Origin: Collybiopsis luxurians FD-317 M1
Taxonomy: Eukaryota; Basidiomycota; Agaricomycetes; Agaricales; Omphalotaceae
Assembly (NCBI GenBank): GCA_000827265.1
Contig: KN834836.1
Coordinates: 1 to 64,000, forward strand
Length of the DNA: 64,000 nt
Reading direction: 5' to 3'
Shown in pieces: positions 1-11,533 of this stretch (the stretch's first letter is position 1; every line of letters begins with the position of its first letter). The notes beneath the pieces were generated by a model, which was given only the letters and a program-made list of their open reading frames with translations, had not been told where the DNA came from and did not search any database. The position numbers were made by a program, and so were the translations under genes.

Positions 1-346
1 TTACCTACGAGACGGAATATTCGAAAGGCTACGGCAGTCGAATAGTCTTGTCGATCGGTTCGACAAGTGAGAAGTGGATATGCCAGTGACTCGGTGTCAA
101 TGGGGTTTGCTCGACTCGGTGTTAAGCAGAATAATATTATAGACTAGTGAACAAGAGAACAGAAACAACACAGATCAAGATAGTTCAGGTAATAACAGCA
201 TTATCGTGAGAGATGTAGGTACAAGGCTTTTATACTCTGCGGGAAGACATGTGGCCTTGTGAATAGAAGTTTGGAATGAGCAACTGGTTAGTTCGCCTCG
301 CGAAACGTGTGTCGGATTTGGAGAGCCGAATGAATTGGTAGGACTA

Positions 347-1935
347 TTATCGAGTCGTGTGGTGAGTGTACTGTTTGGAAAGAGCGGAAAAAATAGTGTA
401 GGGCATAACACTGTCAGCCACCATGTCTATACAGCTCCTCAATCCTTGCATTCTGCTGGTTTGCACCAGTGCCAAGGCAGAAAAGTTCATTCCTGAGAGC
501 ATTAATTTCTCGGATTCCATCAACCTGGTTACCAGATTCTGGTCAAACCAAAAGATTCGGATTTGATCCTGGAGAGGAGGCGGGGTTGCTGTAGGATTCT
601 GAACCAGCAGAAATGCCAAGGACCACAGAGCCTTCATAACAATTATGAGGCGGTCATTGTGATTGCTGAAGCTGGTAAATGAATCAGCTGTGACAATATA
701 GTTGGAAATACGGTGGATAATATTGTGTTCTGGTATATGTGATTGCATGAGGGAAGTGATTAGGGACCAGTTTGTAAGTCGTGCACCACTAGGACCACAT
801 ATGGCCTCTGGGATGGCTTCAAGTAGCATGAGTAATTCTGTATCAGAATCAAGGGATTTGATAGTGTATTCCATGCATAGGTGATCACGATCTCCTGGGT
901 TCTCCTGTGATTTTTGTATCATTGCTTCAGTGAGGGTTTTATCAATGGGGAACACTGGTCTTTGTAACAGCAGATTGCGCATCACAGCCCCCAGGTTCCA
1001 GAGCATGTCAGATAGAGGAGTTCGATATGGTGCGTCAAAGTAGATCAAAGGGGTCAATGTGAGGCCGGCATAGATGAGAGCAAAAATAAACAATACACAT
1101 ATCATGAGGTACATCAATGGAGCGTTGACTGGCTGAAGAAATCCAATCAAACCAGCGAAGAAAAAAAACAGCGACACGTGAAGCAGAATTGGGATGACAT
1201 CGACAAAGGTGTGCATTCCAAAACGTCGCAGTCCAAAATAAGAGAAAGCCAGGACCCTCGCTGAAAGCACCGGAGACGGTCGCATGGTCGTCTTGTGGAT
1301 GAAGTCCCGCGTCCACTGCTGCACAAACGTCGCGAGCAATGAGCATGAGAGTGCCAAGGCAAGACTGACAAACCAAAGCATATTGCAAATTAGTGATGAG
1401 AGGGGTGGCTGGAAAGAACTGGGTGTGGCTGCTGGAATCCCATTGGATAGTTGTTCAGATATCCGCGTCAGTAATGCAACGGTAACATCTTGAGGGTCCG
1501 CCTGCAGATTTTTGTAACTTTCAATGATAAACGCTGTCAGACTAGCAGAGTACAGTGCAGACTGAAATTTTTTAATGATCTGGGATACACCAATGTAAGA
1601 GATAGACGCACGAAGAGTAGCATGCCGTCCATGTCACTCCTCCATCCTTCAAGTAGAGCCCTATCGTAGCGCTCCGCTTCGCTTATGTACACATTCCATA
1701 ACTTGGAACAAGCGTCGTCATCTGAAGTTATTTTGCTTCTTTCTATGGTAGAGATAAGTCTCCTGGTGATAATGGGGCAGAGGAAAAGCTTACCGGTATC
1801 ATGCCAATTACTATCGACATTCTTTTCGACATCCGTTTGTAAATTTTTGAGTGGGTTTTTATCTGAGAAAGAAACTGAATCAATGATCGAGACATTGAAC
1901 AACATCATGATAACGGACTCACCTTGGCCTGCCAT
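347..1935 (-). CDS. DUF6535 membrane protein, copy 1
   Basis: Multi-exon gene of the basidiomycete DUF6535 family, whose function is unknown. The start at 1935 gives a short first exon (MAGQ), spliced through two small exons into a stretch with the family signature AERYDRALLEGWRSDMDGM. An intron near 1550-1607 then leads into a segment reading SASLTAFIIESYKNLQADPQD, followed by membrane helices around LWFVSLALALSCSLLATF and LLHVSLFFFFAGLIGFL. These W-x-S-L-x-L-S-C and T-A-F-I-I-E-S-Y elements are what identify the family. The C-terminal half, after about residue 260, is a soluble helical region without recognised motifs. The stop is at 347; a further 3' exon cannot be excluded. The protein probably sits in a membrane. 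A second member lies at 14.9-17 kb. Confidence 0.75.
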
Positions 1936-2231
1936 TATCGACACTTTTTTTGTCAGGACTTTGTGGTAGGATACAGCTGTATCGCTGTGGACCCTTTCAA
2001 GTTGCAAATTTAAATGGCATTCAATGGCTGCGTGTAAGCCTCGTGTTCAGTATTTTTGAATGCGATCTGACTGTCATTGTCACCACTGCCTCAAATTCTC
2101 ATGTTCACTACATAACACCCACTGAGCGATGACTACTTATTAATGCTGCATTGCTCTAATCACTCCTATGTCATAGTCCCCTCATCATATACATTAACTG
2201 TTATAACAACACAGTATCATATAGAGTAAAG

Positions 2232-2290
2232 TATCGGCAGTCTACCTCGCCATGGCCTACCCGCTGAATAGTTGGAGTTCTACAAGTGCA
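2232..2290 (-). repeat. short copy of the KRE6-like exon end (array unit 1)
   Basis: About 35 bases at 2243-2277 match, with a few changes, the exon end and splice donor of the KRE6-like gene near 8111-8150. The region 2232-2440 also aligns loosely with 5430-5640. This marks the downstream edge of the first phosphatase unit and shows that the duplicated unit includes a piece of the KRE6-like gene. Confidence 0.5.
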
Positions 2291-2438
2291 CGTCTCCACA
2301 AGAAAGAATACCGGAGATTCGCGGATTCTGTCTCATGTCACGGTCATGCTAGTTTGAACAAGAAATGAATGTCGTTGTGTTGATACCCAAGAATCCACTA
2401 AATGAGTTTGGGGATACCATCCAAATTCCATGAGTATC

Positions 2439-4767
2439 CTACTTCCTCGGCTTGGGCGCATCCCCCGTAACAGTCTCCCACTCCGGTCCCTCCCCAAGCA
2501 TATCCGCATAATCACCCAGGCAATCCCATTCCCAACTCGTCTGGTCCAGAATCTCCCTCTGAGCCTTGACAAAGGTGTCTACTGGACACATACCGTCTTC
2601 TTGTTCTGGACATCCCCGTATACCAGTAAGAGGAACCGGGGCGTCGTTGATAATGATTCGAATTTGTTGGCCGGGGGAGATTGAGGGCGAGGAACATTCA
2701 AGGACTAGCAGGTAAAAGAGTTCAAATACTGCAGCGAAGTTTAGAATAACGGAGGAACATACGCTGGAACTGAACATTCGTGGAGAAGGGTGCCAGTTGC
2801 GAAACTTTCCATGTCTGGTTCTCCGGAATGTGATCGTAGGGAAGTGGCCCGTTCGCCGCCAACGTGGATAGGTTCAATGCAGTAAGAACTACGCAACACA
2901 CAAGGAAAGGAATCAACACTCCTGTCCACCCACAAAAAGAAAAGATGAAACAACGCACTGTTGAGCACAACAACCTCGTGAGTCGCATCGACATACAAAC
3001 TCTGATTTACCGGGAACGTAATCGGATTATCGTTCAGCGTCGAATTCGTCGAGAATCGGTGCTCATGAGGTTCCATACGTTTATGTTCTAATCGCGCCAA
3101 CAGTTCTTGGACCCAACCCGCTCCCTGAACGCGAGCAACAGGAGAACCAGGTCCAGAGTTGTACCAAAAAGACAAGTCGAGCGCATAATCGAAACCTTCC
3201 CATTCCTCTCGCGTAAAGAGTCCACAGAATTTGGAATAACCGATTGCTACCGTCTGTTCCAAGAAAGGTTAGTATCGTGTACAGCATGAGATACGAGACA
3301 CAAGCAGGCTGAATGGAATACAGACCTCGTATGCACATGTTTGTTGCATAGCTAGCACATCCTCAATCGCCAACTCGTACCCGTCAAGTTGAGATTGAAG
3401 CCTCTCCCGTGCTTGGTTCAGATAGATTGCAGCCCAACGCTCGACGTACCAGCGACCTCGACTGGCAATAGCAGCATCGTTCGCATTGCTACAGGTTTTG
3501 TGTGGCACTAGGGTATTATTGAACTGACAATACTCGGCGGTGAGTTTCATGAATAAGATGGAAGACATGGAAACATACTCCGGGAGCTTCAATCGTTATA
3601 CTCTGTTCGTACTGGCCTTCGAGTGGATATCCGAAGAAGCCAATGGCAAAATTTAACGCTGAAGAAAGCATGCGGTCTCTATCAAGAGAATATATCAGTT
3701 TGGAATTCTCGTAGTATATTTCATTGTTAACGTACTGTGATTCAGTACGGAAAACAGGGATCGTGTTCGTTTCGGTAAAGTTTTTGAGGAGGTACCCGTA
3801 CTTGAGTCGCATGGAGATACCAAGGTCAAATAGCTGTTGTCTTCCGAAGGGTGTCAGAATATTTTCACCAAGTTTGTAGGTCCTAGCGACGACAAAAAAA
3901 ATTTGAAATCCGAAACCTTAGCAAAAGGGAGCGCCATACCAATCATTTAGAAACACCAAGTCTCCTTTGGCAGTCCATTTATCCGCAGCCTTGTTTAGTT
4001 TCGAAGCAAAGACAGCAACTCCAGCTTTGTGTTTTCCGAGTCAGCAAGGAAATGATGTGTAGAAGATAAGGATACTCACACCCAGAAGTAGGATATCTTG
4101 CACCATGTCTATGCAATAAGTGCAAGCCTGTCACTCGACAAGTATCTGGTGTCCCTGGCCCCGAATCCAACCCAAACGTTCCCCGTTCATTACTATACCA
4201 CGGCGAAAGATTTCCCCAGTATTTGAACAAATCCCATTCTTCATCCACGCCTTTGTACTTCCCTTTCCCTTTACCCTTCTTCGCCCCACCTAAGCTCGCA
4301 GGCTTGACCAACTGAGCAGCACCAGTGTGGATAGGGTATTCCGGTGCCGTCGCAATGAGCGCCGCTTCTGCGCCAGTGGGAGTTCCTCCGGCATACCCAA
4401 CGCTTGTTGGGAACATCGAAGGGAATGCATTTGTAGGTGAAACTGGAGGGAAAGGATGAACTTCTGTACTCCCAGCGTCAGGGTTGGCCAACGCGTTTGC
4501 GTTTGGTATATCGGTGGCCGCATGGCTGCCGTTGTTATTCTGTATGCATAATAGGTTGCAGAAAGTATATCCAGCAACTAGGCATCCGAGTATCCCAACT
4601 ATAAGTGCTGAAGAAAGATGGAGGAGCGAGAATTTGGGTTGGGTGAAAAAGTTTTTCTTGGGTACTTCTGCGCCGGACTGCTCGAGCTTGTCGGGGGAAG
4701 GCAGAAGAGCTTCGTGCTCAGCACCAGAGTCATTCTGTTCATCGTAGGAAGCACGCTCGATATCCAT
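2439..4767 (-). CDS. histidine acid phosphatase, membrane anchored, copy 1
   Basis: Branch-2 histidine phosphatase (phytase/acid phosphatase superfamily) that hydrolyses phosphomonoesters via a phosphohistidine. The first exon (4767 down to about 4080) encodes an acidic cytosolic head, one hydrophobic helix (about residues 42-65), a Pro/Thr-rich and a Gly-Lys-rich spacer, and the catalytic motif RHGARYPT. Later exons carry the conserved ILTPFGRQQLFDLGISMRLKYG and RTESQ segments, a Cys-rich middle region, and THEVVVLN near 2975, the family's C-terminal proton-donor region with HE in place of the more usual HD. Several NxS/T sites fit an extracytoplasmic domain, so a type II membrane topology is likely. 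The start at 4767 was chosen over 4827 because copy 2 starts at the equivalent place. At least six introns can be read. The substrate is not determinable. Confidence 0.85.
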
Positions 4768-4854
4768 GGAAGAACGTGGCCCAGGGTCAGGAGGGTGACA
4801 GGGACATGACAGTACGCTTCCGAACAATGTCCCGCACTAAGCCCCGTAGAAAGT

Positions 4855-5250
4855 ACTTAGAATAGTGAGGTAATTCAGTAATGTCCAAGTGGTATCTGTA
4901 CCTCGCCGTAGCCTGCCCCGTAGAATCGATATTCGGATTATTTGCAATGTTTTCGATGTTCCTGGGTCTGAAGTAAATCCAAACGATCTTCGCTCACTAC
5001 TAGACCACGGCGAACAGCTTTCTCAGACGTTTGAGCAAATGCTAATCCTTCTTCTTCTTGTTGCCTATTGCCTTTGCCCTTCCCTTTCCTCCAACCGACG
5101 AGATGAGCACAGGTACGCTGGTACGGTTGCGATTAGTACCGGCTCTGCGCCAGTTGGCGTGCCTCCAGCATATCAAACAAACAAGGACGAGATCGCATAG
5201 GTAGATGAGGGACGCTAGAAGCTTCCAGCGCTTAGATTCGGACTCTGCCA
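4855..5250 (-). pseudogene. decayed middle unit: KRE6-like tail joined to a phosphatase fragment
   Basis: Bases 4903-4960 closely match the end of the KRE6-like exon (8112-8180). Directly after, 4962-5250 matches, with many changes, the part of the phosphatase first exon that encodes the spacer before the catalytic motif (compare 7335-7680). The reading frame is broken and the catalytic, middle and C-terminal parts are absent. The order, KRE6 tail then phosphatase interior, is what a tandem array would leave after deletion of most of a middle unit. It is not expected to make a working protein. Confidence 0.7.
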
Positions 5251-5631
5251 ACCGTTTGGCGGCCCGCCCGTTTCCGCGCTGTTTTCACCGTAAATAGCTA
5301 TTCAGCATTCATGAGCCATGGTACACAACCAATAATTCCGGCCTCCAGATCATACATACGTATTTCAGAGGCCCTAGTTCCCCGGCTACATAAATTACTG
5401 TGATAGTACCTAGCAAAATAGAGTATCTAAGGTACAAGCTGTCTCCCTCACCATCTCCAACTCCGTTGAACTTCGAAGTTCCACAAGCATACGTCTCCAT
5501 AGGATCTAAACCTGCCGCCTTTTATCATGCTAGTTTGAACTAGAAATAAATGTCGTTCTGTCGGTATTCAAGAAGCCACCAAATAGATTGGGGATAGAGG
5601 ACCTCGGCTCCTATGAAATTCTGTGAGTAAC

Positions 5632-7961
5632 CTACTTCCTCGGCTTGGGCGCATCCCCCGTAACAGTCTTCCACTCCGGCCCAAGCATATCTGCATAATC
5701 ACTCAAACAGTCCCATTCCCAACTCGTCTGGTCCAGAATCTCGTGCTGAGCCTTGACGAACGTGTCCACCGGACACATACCATCCTTTTGTTCCGGACAT
5801 CCACGAATACCTGTCAGAGGTACTGGGGCATCATTGACAATGATTCGGATTTGTTGGCCGAGGGAGATTGAGGGCGAGGAGCATTCAAGCACTGGCAGGT
5901 ATTGAGTTCAGATAACGTAAAAAGGTTAGCATGATGAAGGAACATACGCTGGAACTGAACATTCGTGGCGAAGGGTGCCAGTTGCGAAACCTTCCATGTC
6001 TGGTTCTTCGGAATGTGATCATATGGAAGCGGCCCGTTCGCCGCCAACGTGGATAGGTTCAATGCAGTAAGAACTACGCAGCACACGAGGAAAGGTATCA
6101 ACACTCCTGTCCGCCAGCAAAGAGAAAAGGTAGAACAACGCACTATTGAGCACAACAACCTCATGAGTCGCATCCACATACAAGCTCTGATTTACCGGGA
6201 ACGTAATCGGATTATCATTCAGCGTCGAATTCGTTGAGAACCGGTGCTCATGGGGTTCCATACGCTTGTGTTCCAATCGCGCCAACAGTTCTTGAACCCA
6301 ACCCGCTCCCTGAATACGAGCAACGGGAGAACCGGGTCCAGAGTTGTACCAAAAAGACAAGTCGAGCGCATAATCGAAACCTTCCCATTCCTCTCGCGTA
6401 AAGAGTCCACAGAATTTAGAGTAACCGATCGCTACCGTCTGTTCAAGGAGATTAGAATTAGCATCGCGGAAACCCTAGATTGAATGATAGCAAGACCGAC
6501 TGACCTCGTATGCACATATATGCTGCATAGCAAACACATCTTCAATCTCCAGTTCATACCCGTCAAGCTGAGATTGAAGTCTCTCCCGTGTTTCGTTCAG
6601 GTAGATCGCAGTCCAACGCTCGACGTACCAAAGACCACGAGAACCAAAGGTAGCATTGTTCGCATTGCTACAGGTATCGTATGGTGCAAGTGTATTGTTG
6701 AACTGACAATACTCGGTGGTGAGCTTCATGAATACGACAAAAGAGATGGAGACATACTTCGGGAGCTTCAATCGTTATACTCTGTTCGTACTGACCTTCG
6801 AATGGGTATCCGAAGAAGCCTATAGCAAAGTTCAGCGCGGAATGAAGCATGCGGTCCCTGCCAGAAGGATAAATTAGCTTTAAGATTATTTCATTTCGCC
6901 GTTGACATACTGTGACTCGGTACGGAAAACAGGGATGGTATTCGTCTCAGTAAAGTTCTTGAGGAGGTACCCGTACTTGAGTCGCATAGAGATACCAAGG
7001 TCGAATAGTTGTTGCCTCCCGAAGGGTGTAAGGATCTCTTCACCGAGCTTGTAGGTCCTAGCGACGACATGAATGAAGTCCGCAGGCTTGAAAAGAGTGG
7101 AGAACGACATACCAATCATTCATAAATTCCAAGTCCCCTTTCGCAGTCCATTGGTCCGCAACCTTGTGTAGTTTCGAAGCAAAAGCAGCCGGTCCCGCGA
7201 AGGAAGCTATACGTTTTCCAACTTAGCAGGGAGTACAAGTATGATAGACAAGAATACTCACACCAAGCAGTAGGATACCTCGCACCATGTCTATGCAAAA
7301 AGTGCAAACCCGTCACTCGACAAGTATCTGGTGTCCCTGGATCCGAATCCAGCCCAAACGTCCCCCGTTCATTACTATACCACGGCGATAGATTTCCCCA
7401 GTATTTGAACAAATCCCATTCCTCATGCTTGCCTTTCCCTTTGCCCTTTCCTTTCTTCGCCCCACCTAAACTCGCAGGCTTGACCAGCTGAGCAGCGCCG
7501 GTATGGATAGGGTATTCCGGTGCGGTCGCAATCAGCGCCGGTTCTGCGCCAGTAGGAGTTCCTCCAGCGTACCCAACACTTGTTGGGAACATCGAAGGGA
7601 AGGCATTTGTAGGTGAAATTGGAGGGAAAGGATGAACTTCTGTACTCCCGGCGTCGGGGTTAGCCAACGCGTTTGGCATTCCAGTGACCGCATGGCTGCC
7701 ACCGTCATTGTTATTCCGTATGCAAAATGGGCCGCAGAAAGTATACCCAGCTACTAGACACCCGAGTATCCCGACTACGAACGCTGAAGAAAGGTGGAGG
7801 AGCGAGAATTTGGGTTGGGTGAAAAAGGATTTCTTGGGTACAGCATTGGATTCAACGCCGGACTGCTCAAGTTTGTTGGGGGAAGGCAAAAGAGCTTCGT
7901 GCTCAGCACCAGAGTCATTCTGTTCATCGTAGGAAGCGTACTGACCACGCTCGACGTCCAT
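5632..7961 (-). CDS. histidine acid phosphatase, membrane anchored, copy 2
   Basis: Near-identical paralogue of the phosphatase at 2439-4767, with the same exon plan and the same orientation. It has the acidic head beginning MDVERGQYASYDEQ, the membrane helix (FSLLHLSSAFVVGILGCLVAGY), the Gly-Lys spacer, the catalytic RHGARYPT, the ILTPFGRQQLF block and the THEVVVLN motif near 6155. The C-terminus ends VTGDAPKPRK as in copy 1 but lacks a three-residue GEG insertion before PEW. Introns differ more than exons, as expected for a tandem duplication that is not very recent. All key residues I can see are kept, so both copies are probably active. The stop at 5632 and the start at 7961 are supported by alignment of the two copies. 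Confidence 0.85.
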
Positions 7962-8111
7962 GGTGGTAGAGGAGGTCGTGGTCCAGAGTCAGAAGGGTGA
8001 TGACAGTTCCGAACATGCTTCCGAAGAATGTCCCGCACAAAGTCACGTATAAAAGTATTATAATAAGGTAATTATTTGCTGAGTACAGTATTGAACGTCC
8101 AAGATGTGTGT

Positions 8112-9410
8112 CTACCTCGCCGTGGCCTGCCCCGTAGAGTTGATATTCGGATTATTTGCAATGTCATCGAATTTCTGACCATGCAGTTGATCCACCACAG
8201 GATAAAATACAAACAGCGCAACCAATCCCACGAGTAGCAACCAGACCGCTATGTAATTCACCACTCCCCTCACAGACATTGAGCGCTCGACATACCCCGA
8301 CCGAGCTGGTTCCTTGCCTTTGCCCAGCGAAGCAAAAAACGATACGCGGGGATCATGCAACCAGTCATCGTCTTCATCATCCTCCTCGCCGTCCAAGAGC
8401 GCGTCAGGCTGGTACGCGTATGCGACAAGCTGCGTCCCGGATCCTGCCCCTTTCATGTCCTCGTTTGTATGAAAGAGAGGAATCCGAGAATCCCCTGACA
8501 TGAATGACTGTCGCGACCCTGTAGTCCTCAAGGACTGTTCGTCCATAGACAACTGAGCTTGCCTGCCTCCATGTGCTTTTCCCCCAAATGGCAGATTCGG
8601 CGGAAGCAGAGCTTCCACATCGTTCAGTTTCCCCAAGTGCGCCAAAGTATCCTGTCTCGAGTCATCCAGACGATACAAAACGACCGAGCCACGAGGAGGA
8701 ACTGCTGGATGCGCCGAGTTCTTCGCAGCTTGTCCTTGCGCTTGGCGTGCCTGTGCAAGTACGCGTGTCTCTTCAGAAGGTATTCGGATCATATGCTGGG
8801 GAATCGAGAACCCGCTGTCTCTTATCATGCTGCTCGACCTAGAACTAGAAGCAGAGCGGGGCTGTCTTGGTGTCGGTGTGGCAGGCGTCATTGAACCACT
8901 ACCAGGCCGAAGAGAAGATTGAAGTGGGTATGGAGAAGCCGAGAACGAGGCTGGCAACCCTGATATACCTGCCGGGGAAGACGGGTCAAGGTCATATTTC
9001 GGGGACAGGAACCCCGTCGAGGATGATGGTCTACTCTGCGTTGAATAGGGAAGCGAAGATCTCGGAGGAGGTGAGGCAAGTGAATTCCGCCGCCCTGCAT
9101 CAAGACCATCCATACCATCCTCGCCTTGTGCGTCTGCGTATTCTAGTAGCGAATGATGCGGTTCCGAACCATTAGGGGGTGGAGGGTATGTTGCTCCCAA
9201 AGTTGTCGGATCCTCGTTCATAAATGAGAATTGTGAAAAGGGTATACTAGGTTTGGGAGCAAGGACCTGCGCTGCTCCAGATGAAGATCCGGCGGTGGGG
9301 ATAGTGTCATTCAGATTGACACTATTTCGGAGTTGGTATGCGTGTAAAGCACTGGGCGGCGGGGGTGAATTCGATGATATGGTGGGTGAGCGTCGAGGAG
9401 CGTCGCCCAT
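8112..9410 (-). CDS. KRE6/SKN1-like N-terminal part (possibly truncated beta-glucan synthesis protein)
   Basis: One long exon of 432 codons. It encodes a Ser/Pro-rich cytosolic region, an acidic patch (EEDDEDDDWLHDP, about residues 340-355), then SMSVRGVVNYIAVW and one membrane helix (about residues 383-405) ending FYPVVDQLHGQ, and a short lumenal tail INSTGQATAR. This order (disordered head, acidic DDxLHDP patch, SxRG before the anchor, N-S/G-T-G-Q after it) is what KRE6/SKN1 proteins show before their GH16-like domain, which acts in beta-1,6-glucan synthesis. Here the exon ends at a GT donor (gcgag|gtagac), and no GH16 domain is visible downstream; the phosphatase array follows instead. So the gene is probably truncated or separated from its 3' part. 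The family call is moderate and the loss of the domain is inferred. Confidence 0.55.
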   Translation of the reverse strand: MGDAPRRSPTISSNSPPPPSALHAYQLRNSVNLNDTIPTAGSSSGAAQVLAPKPSIPFSQFSFMNEDPTTLGATYPPPPNGSEPHHSLLEYADAQGEDGMDGLDAGRRNSLASPPPRSSLPYSTQSRPSSSTGFLSPKYDLDPSSPAGISGLPASFSASPYPLQSSLRPGSGSMTPATPTPRQPRSASSSRSSSMIRDSGFSIPQHMIRIPSEETRVLAQARQAQGQAAKNSAHPAVPPRGSVVLYRLDDSRQDTLAHLGKLNDVEALLPPNLPFGGKAHGGRQAQLSMDEQSLRTTGSRQSFMSGDSRIPLFHTNEDMKGAGSGTQLVAYAYQPDALLDGEEDDEDDDWLHDPRVSFFASLGKGKEPARSGYVERSMSVRGVVNYIAVWLLLVGLVALFVFYPVVDQLHGQKFDDIANNPNINSTGQATAR

Positions 9411-10289
9411 TGTATAGTAGCTGGTAAAAGAAGAAGGTTTATCTAGATCTGTCTAAACCTTTTTAGCTTTTAGCTACCTGGTGAGAAGGTGACGTCGATA
9501 ATGATTGGAGACTGAGGATGCTGTCGCGAAGAGCTGCGGGAGCACTAAAAATATTTAGAGAAGGGAATCGAGCAGTTCACTTGAGGAGGAAAAACGAGTT
9601 CTTGAGGTGTCGCAGCGCGGTCAATGCTTACCGCACTCTCTGTTTTCGACTGAATTTGCAATCTCTCTGCGCAAGCGACCGATCGCACCAATGGTCGCAA
9701 TCCGCATTAGCCGCCGGTAGACGCCGACCGACCTCCATAAATAACCCAAGGACTACAATAGCTCAATGGCTCGTCCGCCAATGGCATATTCGAACGAGAT
9801 ATGATACGCTCTGACCAGTGTACTTTGATATTGGTACCACTCACCTTTTATACTTCGTGCGTATCGACTATGGTACTTGGAAAATCGTTAGTAAACAGGG
9901 GGGCATCTTTGTGCCGGAAAAATCCATGCGCGAAGATCTGTTGCAACTGTTGCAAAGACAGCTTGACTACTTGGAGACAATGCAAAGCTTCGTGAAACCA
10001 GACAATCGTAGTTGTATGTGAACTTTGAAGCGCATATACCCAACTGCAGTGATAGAAATTCGGGGTGAAAATATCGAGGAGCCAACTGGAACAATTTTCG
10101 GTCTCAAAATGAGTGCCTGAAGCTTCAACTAAAATTCTCACTCCATTCCAACCACATCCCAACAGTTCTATTGCGGGTCGTCGACGGATGAGTTGAAGCG
10201 GACGATATCCGCCTTCGGTAGATTTCCGAATCAATTAAGTATGTTGATAAGATTAGATAACAGTGCTCCCTTATCGATTATCTTCAATC
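9411..10289. other. intergenic region between divergent genes
   Basis: Separates the KRE6-like gene (minus) from dienelactone hydrolase (plus), so it should hold both promoters. Short open frames at 9801-10021 and their opposite-strand equivalents show no recognisable motif and are not called. Confidence 0.5.
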
Positions 10290-10297
10290 TATAAATA
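10290..10297 (+). promoter_or_regulatory. TATA box of dienelactone hydrolase
   Basis: TATAAATA lies 83 bp upstream of the chosen ATG at 10373, followed by a pyrimidine-rich stretch (ttttctcatctttctattctc) typical of fungal transcription start regions. Confidence 0.6.
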
Positions 10298-10372
10298 CCG
10301 GTTGCTCCAATATCCAGCTCTCAGCACCTTTTCTCATCTTTCTATTCTCATTACTTACCGTTGTCTCCTGCA

Positions 10373-11533
10373 ATGAGCTTCTGCGAACACTGTGTAAAGG
10401 GTCAGTCTTCTCACCTGTCTCAATTTTGCACTACATGGATTGAATTTAACGTGTAGGCGTTACTCACGAAGGCGAACCCAAGGGTAGGAGGGAACCGCGT
10501 CTTGAGCACCGAAGTCAGCTTATTAAACGTGGATCCACTTTTAGGCAAATGGGAAGAGATCAACGGCGTCAACTGCTACATCACCACGCCCACAAACGAC
10601 TACCCCAAAGACAAAGCTATTATTTTCCTCACTGATCTCTTTGGACCTCAGCTCATTAATAGCCGAGTCTGTGACTTTTTACCAAACGATCCGCGCGCAT
10701 TTTCTCAACCCATTTTCCTTTACCCCAGCTCCTTGCCGACGATTTCGCAGCCAACGGCTTCAAGGTATAGTCGACTTCCGCTCACTGTTTCGACATTAGC
10801 CCAATTCTGATTCTTCCAACAGACTATTGTTCCCGATATTTTCAATGGGGATGCAGCGCCTGCTGATGCTCTGAATCCAGGTGTAAGTAAATCCTTCTCT
10901 AGTGTCCTATATCCAGCTTTGAAACCGCTTTTCAGAGCACCTGGGACTTGATGGCATGGTTCGGCAAACATGGACCAGAAGTCACCCGTCCTCCAATCGA
11001 CAAGGTCCTCGAGAGTTTGAAGAAGGACGGCGTCACCTCGTTTGGTGTTTTGGGATACTGCTTTGGAGGTACAGCCCACAATGATCGTGTTTTATGGGCT
11101 ACATTGACGACCGATTTTTGTTCTTAGGCAGATACGCGTTCGACCTCGCATTCGACGGCGTCCCCAAAGCTGTAGCAGTTGCACACCCTTCCTTGCTGCA
11201 GATTCCCTCGGACCTCGAGGTATAATTACTTTCGCTCTTCCATTCCCCATAACGAGCCTCAACTGACCCCGTTGATATAAATAGAAATACGTCTCTACAG
11301 CCAAAGCCCCTCTCCTCATCAACAGCTGCACCGTCGACTCCCAGTTTCCTCTTGAAGCCGCTACCCAGGCCGATAAGATATTTGCCAACTTTGCCCCTGG
11401 ATACAAGCGCGAATACTTTGAAGGATGCACCCATGGGTTTGCGGTTCGTGGAGATATCAGTGATCCAAAGGTCAAGGCTGGAAAGGAGGGCGCGTTCAAG
11501 GCGACTGTTGAATGGTTGATCAAGTATTTGTAG
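10373..11533 (+). CDS. dienelactone hydrolase family protein
   Basis: Alpha/beta hydrolase of the dienelactone hydrolase family, which cleaves small lactones or esters in the cytosol; fungal relatives are often of unknown substrate. I read eight exons: 10373-10400, 10457-10483, 10545-10666, 10729-10764, 10823-10882, 10936-11068, 11128-11219 and 11285-11533. All introns are GT-AG and 46-65 bp, and all phases close. The protein starts MSFCEHCVKGVTHEGEPKG and has the INGVNCYI core entry. The nucleophile elbow is GYCFGG (Cys, as is typical for this family). The acid/base part is TVDSQFP with the histidine in GCTHGFAVRGD. Length is about 248 residues, normal for the family. The start is fixed by the conserved N-terminus and the TATA box at 10290. 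Confidence 0.9.
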
